A stretch of DNA of 64,000 bases from Chloroflexota bacterium (GTDB lineage: Bacteria; Chloroflexota; Dehalococcoidia; Bin125): NCBI GenBank assembly GCA_026707145.1, contig JAPOXK010000011.1, forward strand, positions 99,908-163,907, written 5' to 3'. Below, one piece after another: positions 29,431-39,411 of the stretch; position 1 is the stretch's first letter; each line of letters starts with the position of its first letter. The position numbers were made by a program, and so were the translations under genes. The notes under the pieces were generated by a model. It was not told the origin of the DNA. It ran no database searches and saw only the letters and a program-made list of their open reading frames with translations.

Positions 29431-30237
29431 ATGATGGAATACGCCGAATACGAATACCTGCTGTTCGAACGCCTGCCCAACGGCGTCCTCCAGATCACGA
29501 TGAACCGGCCCGAGGCGATGAACGCCGTCAATGCCCAGCTCCACAAGGAGCTGGGACAGATCTGGCGCACCATCGGCGACGATCCCGATACGCGCGTCGC
29601 GCTCATCACCGGCGCCGGCCGCGCCTTCTGCGCCGGCGGCGACCTCTTCGGCGTCGACTTCCAGCAGTTCGACTTTGTCTACAAGACCCTCCAGGAGGAT
29701 CGCGACATCGTCTACAACATGATCAACCTGGATAAGCCGATCGTCTCCGCCATTAACGGATGGGCGATCGGCGCCGGATTGGCCGTTGCCCTCCTCGCGG
29801 ACGTCAGCATCGCCTCCGACAGGGCGCGGATCATGGACGGCCACACGCGCATCGGCGTCGCTGCTGGCGACCACGCCGCCATCATCTGGCCCCTGCTCTG
29901 CGGCATGGCTCGGGCCAAGTACTACCTGTTCACGAACGATGAGCTCAATGGTGAGCAGGCTGCCGAGATCGGCCTCGTGAGCATGTGCGTGCCCCACGAC
30001 GAGCTCATGGACCGCGCCCGCGAAGTCGCCGATCGCCTGGGCCGCGGCTCAGCCGTTGCCCTCCGCACGACGAAGCACATCCTGAACAACTGGCTGCGGA
30101 TGAACGCGCCCAACTTCGACGCCTCCGCAGCCTTCGAGCTGCTCCAATTCATGGGGCCCGATGTCCGTGAGGGCGTCGACGCCGTCCAGGAGAAGCGCAG
30201 CCCCACCTTCCCTTCCAGCGCCGTGTATCCGGGCTAA
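29431..30237 (+). CDS. Enoyl-CoA hydratase/isomerase family protein
   Basis: [55 protein letters not shown]. Confidence 0.92.
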   Translation: MMEYAEYEYLLFERLPNGVLQITMNRPEAMNAVNAQLHKELGQIWRTIGDDPDTRVALITGAGRAFCAGGDLFGVDFQQFDFVYKTLQEDRDIVYNMINLDKPIVSAINGWAIGAGLAVALLADVSIASDRARIMDGHTRIGVAAGDHAAIIWPLLCGMARAKYYLFTNDELNGEQAAEIGLVSMCVPHDELMDRAREVADRLGRGSAVALRTTKHILNNWLRMNAPNFDASAAFELLQFMGPDVREGVDAVQEKRSPTFPSSAVYPG

Positions 30238-30348
30238 CCGCCCCTACCAAATCCGATTGCCCAGCCGCCGACCCGCTTCATATACTGACCGCTCTGACCG
30301 GCGCCCCGGATGCGCCGGCTCTCATGGAAAGTGCTCGGAGGCGTGTGG

Positions 30349-32118
30349 ATGAGCCCAGCGGCCATTGACCCCATCACGTTCGAAGTCTTGCGCAACGCTT
30401 TCAGCGCCGTCTGCAACGAGATGGCGCTCGTCGTGGCCAAGACCGCCTACTCCACCCCGATCAATGAAGGCCGCGACTTCGCGGGCACCGTTTACGACCG
30501 CAACGGCAAGCTGGTGGCCCAAGGGGAGACCGACCTGCCGGCTTTCGTCGGCCTCACCATGCTGACCGTCCCCGAAGTGATTCGGGCGATCGGGCGGGAC
30601 ACGATGCGGCCCGAAGATATCTACATGATCAACGACCCCTATGTGGCCAGCACCCACTGCAACGACATCCACCTCGTCAAGCCCATCTTCCACGAGGGCA
30701 CGCTGGTGGCGTTCACGTCGTCCACGGCGCACTGGTCCGATGTTGGCGGCGTCGCCCCAGGCTCCCTTAACTGCCGGGCCCGCAGCCATTTTGAGGAAGG
30801 CGTCCGCATCCCCGCGCTCCGTATCTATCGCGAGGGCGAGCTCAACAAGGACGTGCTCGCCATCCTGCTCCACAACATGCGCGAGTCCTGGGAGCGGGTT
30901 GGCGACCTCAACGCTCAGGTCGCTGCCGTCAAGGCCGGCGAAGCGCGCCTCCAGGCCCTCATTGCGAAACATGGCGCCGACACCGTGCTCGCCACGATGG
31001 AGGAGGTCCAGAACCACTCCGAGCGGCTCGCGCGCGCCTCCTGGCAATCGTTGCCCGACGGCGTCTATGAGAGCAGCGACCGTGTCGACATGGATATCCA
31101 CACCGGTGAGCCGAAGGTCATTCGTCTCAAACTCACTATCGCCGGTGACCACGCCATCTTCGATCTCACCGAATCCGACGGGCCCGCCGAGTCCGGGATC
31201 AACTGCACCATCGCTGCCACCACCTCCGCGGTGTTCCTGGGCCTCGCCTCCATCCTGCCGCCGATGCCCATGAACTCTGGCATCATGCGCACCATCGAGA
31301 TCAAGGCCAGACGGGGCTCTATCGTTTGGGCGCAGCCGCCGGTCGCGATCTCCGGTCTGGCCGCCACCAGCATGGAATGCACGATCGGCTGCGTCGTCCA
31401 AGCCCTGAGCGAGGCCCTGCCCGAGCGGGGCGCGGCCACCCCATTCAGTGTGCTTAATACGGTCTTCGCGGGCTTCGACACCCGCCCCGAGTTTCAATCC
31501 AGCTTCATCAACTACGTGTGGGGCTTCGGCGGCCTCGGCGCGGTGGCGACGCACGATGGAGCCAACGTCGCCGGTTCCCCCTATACCGCGAGCACGCAAA
31601 ACATTCCCGCCGAGCTCCAAGAGCGGCGCTATCCCGTGCTCTGGCGTATCTACGAATGCTTGCAGGACTCCGGTGGCCCGGGCAGAAGTCGCGGAGGGAC
31701 CGGGCTGCGCCAGTACGTCGAGTTCCCCTACGTCGCGGGCACCATCTCTTGTATCGGCGACCGCGAGCGCTTCGGGCCGCCGGGCATCTTCGGCGGCCGC
31801 GAGGGCGCGACGGCCGGACTGGTCGTCAACCATGGCACGGAGCAGGCGCGCGACATCGGCATCTTTTCGGTGAACGAGCCGGCCGGCGCCGGGGAGTCGA
31901 TCACCTTCTGGTCCGCCGGCGGCGGCGGGTACGGCGATCCGCTTGAGCGTGAGCCCGAACGGGTCGTGGAGGACGTACGCGACGCCTATATCTCTCTCGC
32001 CGCCGCCCGTTCGCAATACGGCGTCGTGGTCAGGGAGATCGACCGTCGCCAGCTCCAGTACACGATCGACGAGGCCGCGACGGCCACTCTCCGCGAGGAG
32101 ATGCGCGCTCAGCGCTGA
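30349..32118 (+). CDS. Hydantoinase B/oxoprolinase family protein (copy 1)
   Basis: IDPITFEVLRNAFSAVCNEMALVVAKTAYSTPINEGRDF...INDPYVASTHCNDIHLVKPIF. Confidence 0.92.
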   Translation: MSPAAIDPITFEVLRNAFSAVCNEMALVVAKTAYSTPINEGRDFAGTVYDRNGKLVAQGETDLPAFVGLTMLTVPEVIRAIGRDTMRPEDIYMINDPYVASTHCNDIHLVKPIFHEGTLVAFTSSTAHWSDVGGVAPGSLNCRARSHFEEGVRIPALRIYREGELNKDVLAILLHNMRESWERVGDLNAQVAAVKAGEARLQALIAKHGADTVLATMEEVQNHSERLARASWQSLPDGVYESSDRVDMDIHTGEPKVIRLKLTIAGDHAIFDLTESDGPAESGINCTIAATTSAVFLGLASILPPMPMNSGIMRTIEIKARRGSIVWAQPPVAISGLAATSMECTIGCVVQALSEALPERGAATPFSVLNTVFAGFDTRPEFQSSFINYVWGFGGLGAVATHDGANVAGSPYTASTQNIPAELQERRYPVLWRIYECLQDSGGPGRSRGGTGLRQYVEFPYVAGTISCIGDRERFGPPGIFGGREGATAGLVVNHGTEQARDIGIFSVNEPAGAGESITFWSAGGGGYGDPLEREPERVVEDVRDAYISLAAARSQYGVVVREIDRRQLQYTIDEAATATLREEMRAQR

Positions 32119-32141
32119 ACGCCGATCCGAAAGGCAGCGCG

Positions 32142-33914
32142 GTGACTACTCAACTCGATCCCATCACCTTTGAGGTGCTGCGCAACACCTTCACGGCCGC
32201 CTGCAATGAGATGGCGGTCACCGTCGCCAAGACCGCCTATTCCACTCCCGTGAATGAAGGGAATGATTTTGCCACCGCGGTTTACAGTCCGCACGGCAAG
32301 CTCGTCTCCCAAGGCGAGCACGACCTCCCCGCCTTCGTCGGCCTCACTATGCTGACCGTTCCCGAAGTCATGCACGCGATCGGCGTTGAGAATATGGCGC
32401 CCGGCGACATCTACATGATCAACGACCCCTACATCGCCAGTACGCACTGCAACGATATTCATTTCATCAAACCGGTCTTCGATGGCGACATCCTCGTCGG
32501 ATTCACCTCCTGCACGGCGCACTGGTCCGACGTTGGCGGCGTGGTCGCCGGCTCGCTCAACGTGCAGGCGCGCTCCCATTTCGAAGAGGGAGTCCGGATT
32601 CCCGCGCTCACGCTCTACAAGCGCGGCGTGCTGAACAACGATGTCGTCGCCATCTTGCTGCACAACATGCGCCAATCTTGGGAGCGGCTCGGCGATCTCA
32701 ACGCCCAAGTCGCCGCCGTGCGCGCCGGCGCCAGCCGCATTGAGTTGCTGGTCAAGCGCTACGGCCGCCAGGCCGTCCTCGACGCAATGGAGGAAACGCA
32801 GAACTACTCTGAGCGGATGGCGCGTGCTGCCTTCGCCAGCCTGCCCGACGGTGACTACTACGCCGAAGACCGCATCGACCAGGATGTCTTTACCGGCGAG
32901 CCCAAGACCATCCGCTTGAAGCTCACGATCGAAGGAGACCACGCCTTCTTCGACCTGACCGAAAGCGACGGACCTGCCCAATCCGGCATTAATTGCACGA
33001 TCGCTGCTACCACCTCTGCGGTCTTCATCGGCCTGGCCGCCATTCTGCCTCCCATGCCGATCAACTCGGGCGTCATGCGCGCGATCGAGATCAAAGCCAA
33101 GCGCGGCTCGCTGGTCTGGGCGCAGCCGCCCGTTGGCATCTCCGGCCTCGCCATTACCAGCATGGACGTGACCATGGGTGTCACCATGCTCGCCTTGGGT
33201 CAAGCCCACCCCGAACGTGCTATTGGCCTTCCCTCGGCCATCGTCAACTCGACGTTCGCCGGGAACGACCCGCGCCCCGCCTTTGACGCGCCCTTCATCA
33301 ACTATCTCTGGGCTTTCGGCGGCATGGGCGCCGCCCGCGATCATGACGGCGGCAACAACGTTGCTTCCCCCTATTCCGCTAGCGCCACGAATATCCCCTG
33401 CGAGCTCCAGGAGCGCCGCTATCCCATCCTCTATCATCGCTACCAACTCTTGGCGGACTCGGGCGGCCCCGGCTGCTCTCGCGGCGGCCTCGGCCTTGAC
33501 CAGACCATTGAGCCGTATCAAGAGGGCACGCTCTCCAATATCACCAACCGCGAACGCTTCGGCCCCGCCGGCATCTTCGGCGGTGGAGAGGGGTGGACGG
33601 CACGTGTCGTCGGAAACCCGGAAACCGAGCAAGAGCGCGACCTCGGCACCTTCGTTGTCAACGTTCCCGTCGGCCCCGGCGAAGTCCTTTCCTTCTGGTC
33701 GAATGGGGGCGGCGGCTATGGTCTTGCCTTTGCACGTCCCGTGGAGCAGGTCGTCGAGGACGTGAAGGACGGATACATCACGGAAGCCGCCGCCCGATCC
33801 CAATACGGCGTCGTCGTGCGGGAGATCGACCGGCGGCGGCTCCAATATGAAGTCGACGAAGCCGCTACTGCAGACCTGCGAAAGCAGATGCACGCTGCAG
33901 CGGGCGGCTGCTAG
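32142..33914 (+). CDS. Hydantoinase B/oxoprolinase family protein (copy 2)
   Basis: LDPITFEVLRNTFTAACNEMAVTVAKTAYSTPVNEGNDF; extensively similar to the upstream gene; GTG start. Confidence 0.92.
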   Translation: MTTQLDPITFEVLRNTFTAACNEMAVTVAKTAYSTPVNEGNDFATAVYSPHGKLVSQGEHDLPAFVGLTMLTVPEVMHAIGVENMAPGDIYMINDPYIASTHCNDIHFIKPVFDGDILVGFTSCTAHWSDVGGVVAGSLNVQARSHFEEGVRIPALTLYKRGVLNNDVVAILLHNMRQSWERLGDLNAQVAAVRAGASRIELLVKRYGRQAVLDAMEETQNYSERMARAAFASLPDGDYYAEDRIDQDVFTGEPKTIRLKLTIEGDHAFFDLTESDGPAQSGINCTIAATTSAVFIGLAAILPPMPINSGVMRAIEIKAKRGSLVWAQPPVGISGLAITSMDVTMGVTMLALGQAHPERAIGLPSAIVNSTFAGNDPRPAFDAPFINYLWAFGGMGAARDHDGGNNVASPYSASATNIPCELQERRYPILYHRYQLLADSGGPGCSRGGLGLDQTIEPYQEGTLSNITNRERFGPAGIFGGGEGWTARVVGNPETEQERDLGTFVVNVPVGPGEVLSFWSNGGGGYGLAFARPVEQVVEDVKDGYITEAAARSQYGVVVREIDRRRLQYEVDEAATADLRKQMHAAAGGC

Positions 33915-34226
33915 CCTTGGAGCGAACCAGAGTGCTTCCGGGACTGGACCGTGCCGCGCGCATCCGTTATCAAGAGGGGCGTTATCGTAGGGTTCTCCGG
34001 ATCGGGGATGTCCCTGCGTCCGGTTCAAGAAGCGCCGTTGCGCTGAATCGTCCGGCGCGACGACGTGGAGAATGGAGCGGACCCGAATACGAGCCTGCCC
34101 ACGCTGATGGGTGTAAGGTGAATCGGTCGGCGGTACGGCTAGCGGTTCACGGCTCCCGTGGTTCTGGAAACGAGAGTCCCCACTGGGGTGCGGGGACGTT
34201 CATGCGTCCTAGAGAAAGGTAGCGAC

Positions 34227-36374
34227 ATGGCGAGGTACCGAATCGGGATTGACGTGGGTGGAACCTTCACAGATTTTGTCCTCTATGACCAAGAAGGCGG
34301 GGAGATGCGTCTCACCAAGGTGGCGACCACTCCCGCCGATCCCTCCCAGGGCATTCTCACCGGCATCGAAAAGCTCGGCATTGATCTCGCCGATGTCGAG
34401 AGCGCCGCGCACGGTACCACCACCGCGACCAATACCCTGATCGAGCGCGATGGCGCCAAGACCGCCTTTCTTACCACCGAGGGGTTCCGCGACACGCTCG
34501 AAATCCGGCGAGCCAACCGCCAGGAGCTCTACGATGCCCAGTGGACGCCACCCCCGGCGCTCGTTCCCCGGCGACACCGCCTCGAGATCAAGGAGCGCCT
34601 CTACTGGAACGGCGAGGTCGCTACTCCGCTCGACGAAGCGCAGGTCGAAGATGTCATTGAGACCCTTAAGGCTCGCGACATCGAGGCTGTCGCCATCTGC
34701 TTCATCCACTCCTACCAGCACCCCAAGCACGAGATGCGCGTCAAGGAGATGGTGCAGAAGGCGATGCCCGATGCCTTTGTCACCGCTTCTTCCGAGGTAA
34801 CGCAGGAGATGCGGGAGTTTGAGCGCGGCAGCACCGTCGCTGCCAACGCCTTCGTCGGCCCTCGCGTCGAGTCCTACCTGGATAATCTCAGCCGGGGTCT
34901 TCGCGATGCCGGGCTCAAGACGGATGTATCCGTTATGCAGTCCAACGGCGGCGTTGCCACTATCGACGAAGCGAAGAGTGTTCCGGCCAAGATGGCCCGC
35001 TCCGGCCCTGCCGGTGGAGCCATGGCGCTCCAGCGTCTCTCTGAGTTGACCGGTATCCCGGAGCTTGTCGGCATCGACATCGGTGGCACCAGCGCCGATG
35101 TCTCCGTCATCGTCGAGAGTCGGCCGCGCTGGACGAGCCCGCTCCTGATTGAGTGGGGGATGCCCGTACTTTTCCCCTCCGTCGATGTTGTCTCCATCGG
35201 CGCCGGCGGCGGATCCATCGCCTGGATCGACGAAGGGGGCATCCTGCACGTCGGCCCGCAAAGCGCCGGCGCTGATCCAGGCCCCGCCTGCTACGACACC
35301 AGCGGTACCGAGCCCACCTCGACGGACGCGCAGGTCGTTCTCGGCCGCATCGATCCGGGGCAGTTCCTCGGCGGCGAGATGACGATCCGCAAAGATCTCT
35401 CCGAGAAGGTGGTTGCCGACAAGGTCGGCGGTCCGCTCAACCTTGGCCTTGAGGAAGCGGCGGACGGCATGCTCAAGATCATGGAAAACAACATGATGCA
35501 GGCCATCCGCTACGTGACGGTCGAGAAGGGGTACGACCCCCGCGACTTCGCGCTCGTCGGCCTCGGCGGCGGCGGCGCGATGTACTGCACCACCCTCGCC
35601 CGCGAGCTCGGGATGAAGCGCGCCCTCGTCCCCACGGGGCCGGGCGTCCTCTCGGCTTGGGGGTTGCTCACCGTCGACATGGTGCAGGACCGCAGCAAGA
35701 CGGTCCTGCGGCGCCGGCGCGCACTCTCCAACATCGACCTTGAGGAGACCTTCAACGAGCTGCGCGAATCCATCTACCAGTCTTTCCTGCGGCAGGGGAT
35801 CTCCCCGCATGACGTGAAGATGGAGTATTACCTAGACCTGCAGTACTACGGGCAGGTCTACTCCCTCTCCGTCTCACTCGGCGACCTCGCGCAGAAGACC
35901 GGCGATATTCCCTCCAAGGATGACATTCGCGTCGCCGAGGCGGGCACGATCTCCGTCAAGTTGGACCTCGACGAACAGGGCAGGGTCAACGTCACGGACG
36001 AGGTGCTGGATGAGGCGACCGAGCATTTCCACAGCGAGCACGAGCGCGAGTACGGCCACGCCGACCCCGAGCAAGAGGTCCAGGTCGTGCACGCTCGCGT
36101 CTTCGGCAGCGCTTCCGTGCAGAAGCCGGAGATCCCCAAGGGCGTGAAGGGCGGCTCGGATGCGGCAGGCGCGCTGCGCACCACGCGCCAAGTCTACTTC
36201 GACGGTAGCTACCGGGACACCAACGTCTACACCCGCGAGAAGCTGCAGCCCGGCAACATGATCGCTGGCCCGGCTGTGGTGGAGGAGCCCACCTCCACGA
36301 CGATCCTGCCGCCGGGCGCGTCTATCGAAGTCGATGAGTACGGTAATATGCTGATCGAAACCGGAGCCCAATAA
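34227..36374 (+). CDS. Hydantoinase A/oxoprolinase family protein
   Basis: MARYRIGIDVGGTFTDFVLYDQ, GTTTATNTLIERDGAKTAFLTTEGFRD, GIDIGGTSADVSVI. Confidence 0.93.
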   Translation: MARYRIGIDVGGTFTDFVLYDQEGGEMRLTKVATTPADPSQGILTGIEKLGIDLADVESAAHGTTTATNTLIERDGAKTAFLTTEGFRDTLEIRRANRQELYDAQWTPPPALVPRRHRLEIKERLYWNGEVATPLDEAQVEDVIETLKARDIEAVAICFIHSYQHPKHEMRVKEMVQKAMPDAFVTASSEVTQEMREFERGSTVAANAFVGPRVESYLDNLSRGLRDAGLKTDVSVMQSNGGVATIDEAKSVPAKMARSGPAGGAMALQRLSELTGIPELVGIDIGGTSADVSVIVESRPRWTSPLLIEWGMPVLFPSVDVVSIGAGGGSIAWIDEGGILHVGPQSAGADPGPACYDTSGTEPTSTDAQVVLGRIDPGQFLGGEMTIRKDLSEKVVADKVGGPLNLGLEEAADGMLKIMENNMMQAIRYVTVEKGYDPRDFALVGLGGGGAMYCTTLARELGMKRALVPTGPGVLSAWGLLTVDMVQDRSKTVLRRRRALSNIDLEETFNELRESIYQSFLRQGISPHDVKMEYYLDLQYYGQVYSLSVSLGDLAQKTGDIPSKDDIRVAEAGTISVKLDLDEQGRVNVTDEVLDEATEHFHSEHEREYGHADPEQEVQVVHARVFGSASVQKPEIPKGVKGGSDAAGALRTTRQVYFDGSYRDTNVYTREKLQPGNMIAGPAVVEEPTSTTILPPGASIEVDEYGNMLIETGAQ

Positions 36375-36440
36375 CGGAAACGGCGTTGCGGCGCAAGCGC
36401 CGCCCGTTCATCGTCGAGTCCTGGCCGGGGAGAGGGTGCT

Positions 36441-36968
36441 GTGGGCACGCTGCAACAACACTTCCTCCTCGGCCAGTTGCCTGCTGACGAGGGCATCCGT
36501 CACTCCGACACGCACGAGAGTGCCCCCCCGCGCCTCCGCGATCTGCACGCCGAGTATTTTCCCGGCGTCGACGGCATGCTGGAGTTGGAACGCTACGCGC
36601 GCCCTCCTCGCTTCTATGTCGGCAAGCGGCTGGACGAGCTCCTCGGCAAAGGCTGGGAGCGCCTGCTCGGCAAGCCCCGGCAGTTCGTCACGTTGCTGGT
36701 GACCGATGCCGTTCAGGGCTCCGCCGTCGAGATCAACTACAGGCACGCCCAGCGGCTCTTCGACCTCACCGATCAGGCCGCTTATGAGATCGAGCGCACC
36801 GGCCGCCTCCCCGAGATCATCGAGTCCTATCTCGCGCTACTCGAGAAGTACCAAAGCGACAAAGAAGCGGGTCTGTCTCAGCGGGAGTCTGGACTAGTGA
36901 TCCCTACCGCGGGCGCTGATCAGCTCGTCGGCGTGGAGGGCGGATCCTTCATCACCGAGGCAACGTAA
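36441..36968 (+). CDS. Hypothetical protein in the hyu operon (possible accessory subunit)
   Basis: 175 aa, GTG start, co-directional 67 bp after hyuA; no recognised motif, no cysteines. Confidence 0.6.
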   Translation: MGTLQQHFLLGQLPADEGIRHSDTHESAPPRLRDLHAEYFPGVDGMLELERYARPPRFYVGKRLDELLGKGWERLLGKPRQFVTLLVTDAVQGSAVEINYRHAQRLFDLTDQAAYEIERTGRLPEIIESYLALLEKYQSDKEAGLSQRESGLVIPTAGADQLVGVEGGSFITEAT

Positions 36969-36997
36969 ATCCTCCGGCGATCGCTGCCCTCTCCACA

Positions 36998-37792
36998 TCA
37001 CTGCATCGTGTAGCCGCCGCTGACACTCAGCGTCTGACCCGTGATGAACCCGGCCGCCTCCGACGCGAGAAAGGCCACTGCATTGGCCGGATCCTGAGCC
37101 GTCCCCAGTCGTCGCAGTGGGTAGGCTCTCTTGGCGCGCTCCCGCGCCTCGGGCGTGAACACCGTGCTCAGCTCCCGCCACATGCTTCCCTCGCCCATCG
37201 CCGCCTCCGTGTCCGGCACCGTCAGGCCCGGGCAGACCGCGTTGAACGTCACCCCGAACTTGCCGTACTCGCGCGATAGCGCCTTCGCGAGCGCAATCAG
37301 CCCGGCCTTGCACGCCGAGTACACGGACTCGCGGTACTCGCCCATGCGGCCGGCATCGGAGCTGATGTACACGACCCGGCCGCTCCCCTGCTCTGCCATG
37401 CGCGGCAGCACCGCCCGCGTGGAGTGGATCGCGCCCCACAGATTGAGTTGAATCTCCCGCTCGAACTCCTCCAGCGGCTTGTCCAAAAACAGCTGGTCGT
37501 GCGTCCACCCCACGTTGTTCACCAGCACGTCGATGCGCCCGAACTCCGCGACTGCCCGCTCCACTGCTGCCTCAATCGACGTGCGCTGCGTCACATCCGT
37601 CTCGACCGCCTGCGTCCGTCCCCCCGCCCGCAGCGCCTCCGCTTCCGCAACGACTCGCTCGGCCTGCGGAACATCGAGATCCGCGATGAGAACGTGCGCC
37701 CCCTCCCGTGCGAACGTGAGCGTGATCGCCCGTCCGATGTTCGAGCCGCCACCCGTGACGACGACGCCCTTGCCGGCCAGTCCCAGGTCCAT
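36998..37792 (-). CDS. SDR family oxidoreductase
   Basis: VVTGGGSNIGRAITLTFAREGA, NNVGW, YSACKAGLIALAKALSREYG, GQTLSVSGGYTM. Confidence 0.9.
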   Translation of the reverse strand: MDLGLAGKGVVVTGGGSNIGRAITLTFAREGAHVLIADLDVPQAERVVAEAEALRAGGRTQAVETDVTQRTSIEAAVERAVAEFGRIDVLVNNVGWTHDQLFLDKPLEEFEREIQLNLWGAIHSTRAVLPRMAEQGSGRVVYISSDAGRMGEYRESVYSACKAGLIALAKALSREYGKFGVTFNAVCPGLTVPDTEAAMGEGSMWRELSTVFTPEARERAKRAYPLRRLGTAQDPANAVAFLASEAAGFITGQTLSVSGGYTMQ

Positions 37793-37819
37793 CCAGCGCC
37801 TCCTTGTCCGCGGCGAGCC

Positions 37820-39265
37820 CTAGCTCGCGGTGTCGAGCGTGGCGCGGACCAAGGCCTTGCACCGCTCGAGGTCGTAGTCGCGGTAGGTCGTCAGCAGCTG
37901 CGCCGCCATTGAACCTTCCCCGTGCAGCGTCACGACGTAGTTGTAGCCACCGAATTCCGAAGCGGTCATGTCGCGGATCAGGTGGAACAGGTTCACTCGC
38001 TCCGCCGCCGACGTCTCTCCCGCCCCCGTCAGGTAGTGCTCCAGGTACGGGCCGGTCTCGGGGTTCTTGAAATCGGCCTCCATCGGCGCCGTGATCGCCA
38101 GCCCCCCTGCGATGTCCTGCAGGATCGCCGCGGCGTGGTGGAACCCCGATGCGAAGTGATACTTGCCTGCGTTGGCGTACATCTGATTCGGATAGACCAT
38201 CCCCGGCTCGATCGGCGTCGCCTCCCGCGCGGCCGCCTTGCGGCAGGCGCGGATGATCTCCCCGTAGATGATCAGCTGCGCGATCTTGTCCCGAATGTGT
38301 CCCGCCCGCGCCGCGCCGTTCTGCTCGGCCACCAACTGCGCCGCTCCCACGAACAGGTCCACCGTCGGGGGTTTGTACGAGATCGCCGTGTAGCGGTGGT
38401 AGTTTGCGAAGGTCACCGCCAGCGCTCCCGCCGCTTGCCACTCCCCCGCCAGGAACACCCGATCCCAGGGCACGAACACGTCGTCCAGGACCGTCACCGC
38501 CTCCGTCTCGATATTCCGGCGGCTGATCGGATAGTCAAAGGTCGACTGCGAGACATCCCCCGTTTGCCGGCAGATCAGCGTGAGCCCCGGCGTGTTGACC
38601 GGGATCGCGAACGCGACCGCGTAGGCCGCGTCTTCCTCCCCCATCATCCGCGTGGGGATGAAGATCAGCTCGTTGACGACCGGCCCGGCGGTCAGATGCG
38701 CCTTCGCCCCGCGTACGACGATCCCGTCGTCCCGGCGCTCCACGATGTGCACGTACGCATCCGGGTTGGGCTGTTGGTGCGGCCGGAGCGACCGGTCACC
38801 CTTCACGTCCGTCTGTGACAGCGCCAGCGACAGATCCTGCGTGCGCACGTGGTTGATCCAAGCGTCGACGCGCGGCGCGTAGTCGGTTCCCAGATCTCCG
38901 TCCGTCTGATGCGACCAAACCTTGAGGGCGTGCATCGCATCCGACCCGACCGCCTTCGTGATGTTGAACGTCGAGTTGTGCCGCCGCGTGTCCTCTTCGA
39001 TCAGGTCGCCCCGGGTCAGCAGCTCGTCCGGCGTCGTCGCGAGCTTGAAGTAGCGGCTCGCCCGCTGCCCCTCCCCGTCGGGCTCGTACGTGAACAGCGC
39101 TTGCAGCTCCGGATCGTGCTGATGCCGGTAGGTGCCGGCCGAATGCTCCGTGGTGATTTGAAGGATCGGGTGGGTCGTCACGTCATCGACGCGCTCCCCC
39201 GCGACGTACACCCGGCGGCCATCCCGCAAGCTCTCGACGTACTCCTCCGGCGTTCGCAGCGCCAT
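37820..39265 (-). CDS. 4-hydroxyphenylacetate 3-hydroxylase (HpaB) family flavoprotein
   Basis: MALRTPEEYVESLRDGRRVYVAGERVDDVTTHP...HNSTFNITKAVGSDAMHAL...DDVFVPWDRVFLAGEW. Confidence 0.87.
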   Translation of the reverse strand: MALRTPEEYVESLRDGRRVYVAGERVDDVTTHPILQITTEHSAGTYRHQHDPELQALFTYEPDGEGQRASRYFKLATTPDELLTRGDLIEEDTRRHNSTFNITKAVGSDAMHALKVWSHQTDGDLGTDYAPRVDAWINHVRTQDLSLALSQTDVKGDRSLRPHQQPNPDAYVHIVERRDDGIVVRGAKAHLTAGPVVNELIFIPTRMMGEEDAAYAVAFAIPVNTPGLTLICRQTGDVSQSTFDYPISRRNIETEAVTVLDDVFVPWDRVFLAGEWQAAGALAVTFANYHRYTAISYKPPTVDLFVGAAQLVAEQNGAARAGHIRDKIAQLIIYGEIIRACRKAAAREATPIEPGMVYPNQMYANAGKYHFASGFHHAAAILQDIAGGLAITAPMEADFKNPETGPYLEHYLTGAGETSAAERVNLFHLIRDMTASEFGGYNYVVTLHGEGSMAAQLLTTYRDYDLERCKALVRATLDTAS

Positions 39266-39346
39266 GGTTTCCTCCTAGAACACGCCCGCTATCCGCGAAA
39301 CCTTGTCGCGCTTGGGGACGCGTCGGGGCTGACTGGTTCCTAAGCC

Positions 39347-39380
39347 GGCTGGTGGCTTCCGCACGCGGAAGCCACCAGCC
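39347..39380. repeat. Perfect inverted repeat (16-bp arms, 2-nt spacer) between thiolase and hpaB-like genes; candidate terminator/processing hairpin
   Basis: GGCTGGTGGCTTCCGC-AC-GCGGAAGCCACCAGCC. Confidence 0.8.
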
Positions 39381-39411
39381 AACGGCTCGTTGCTTGTTTC
39401 GATCCGCGCGG

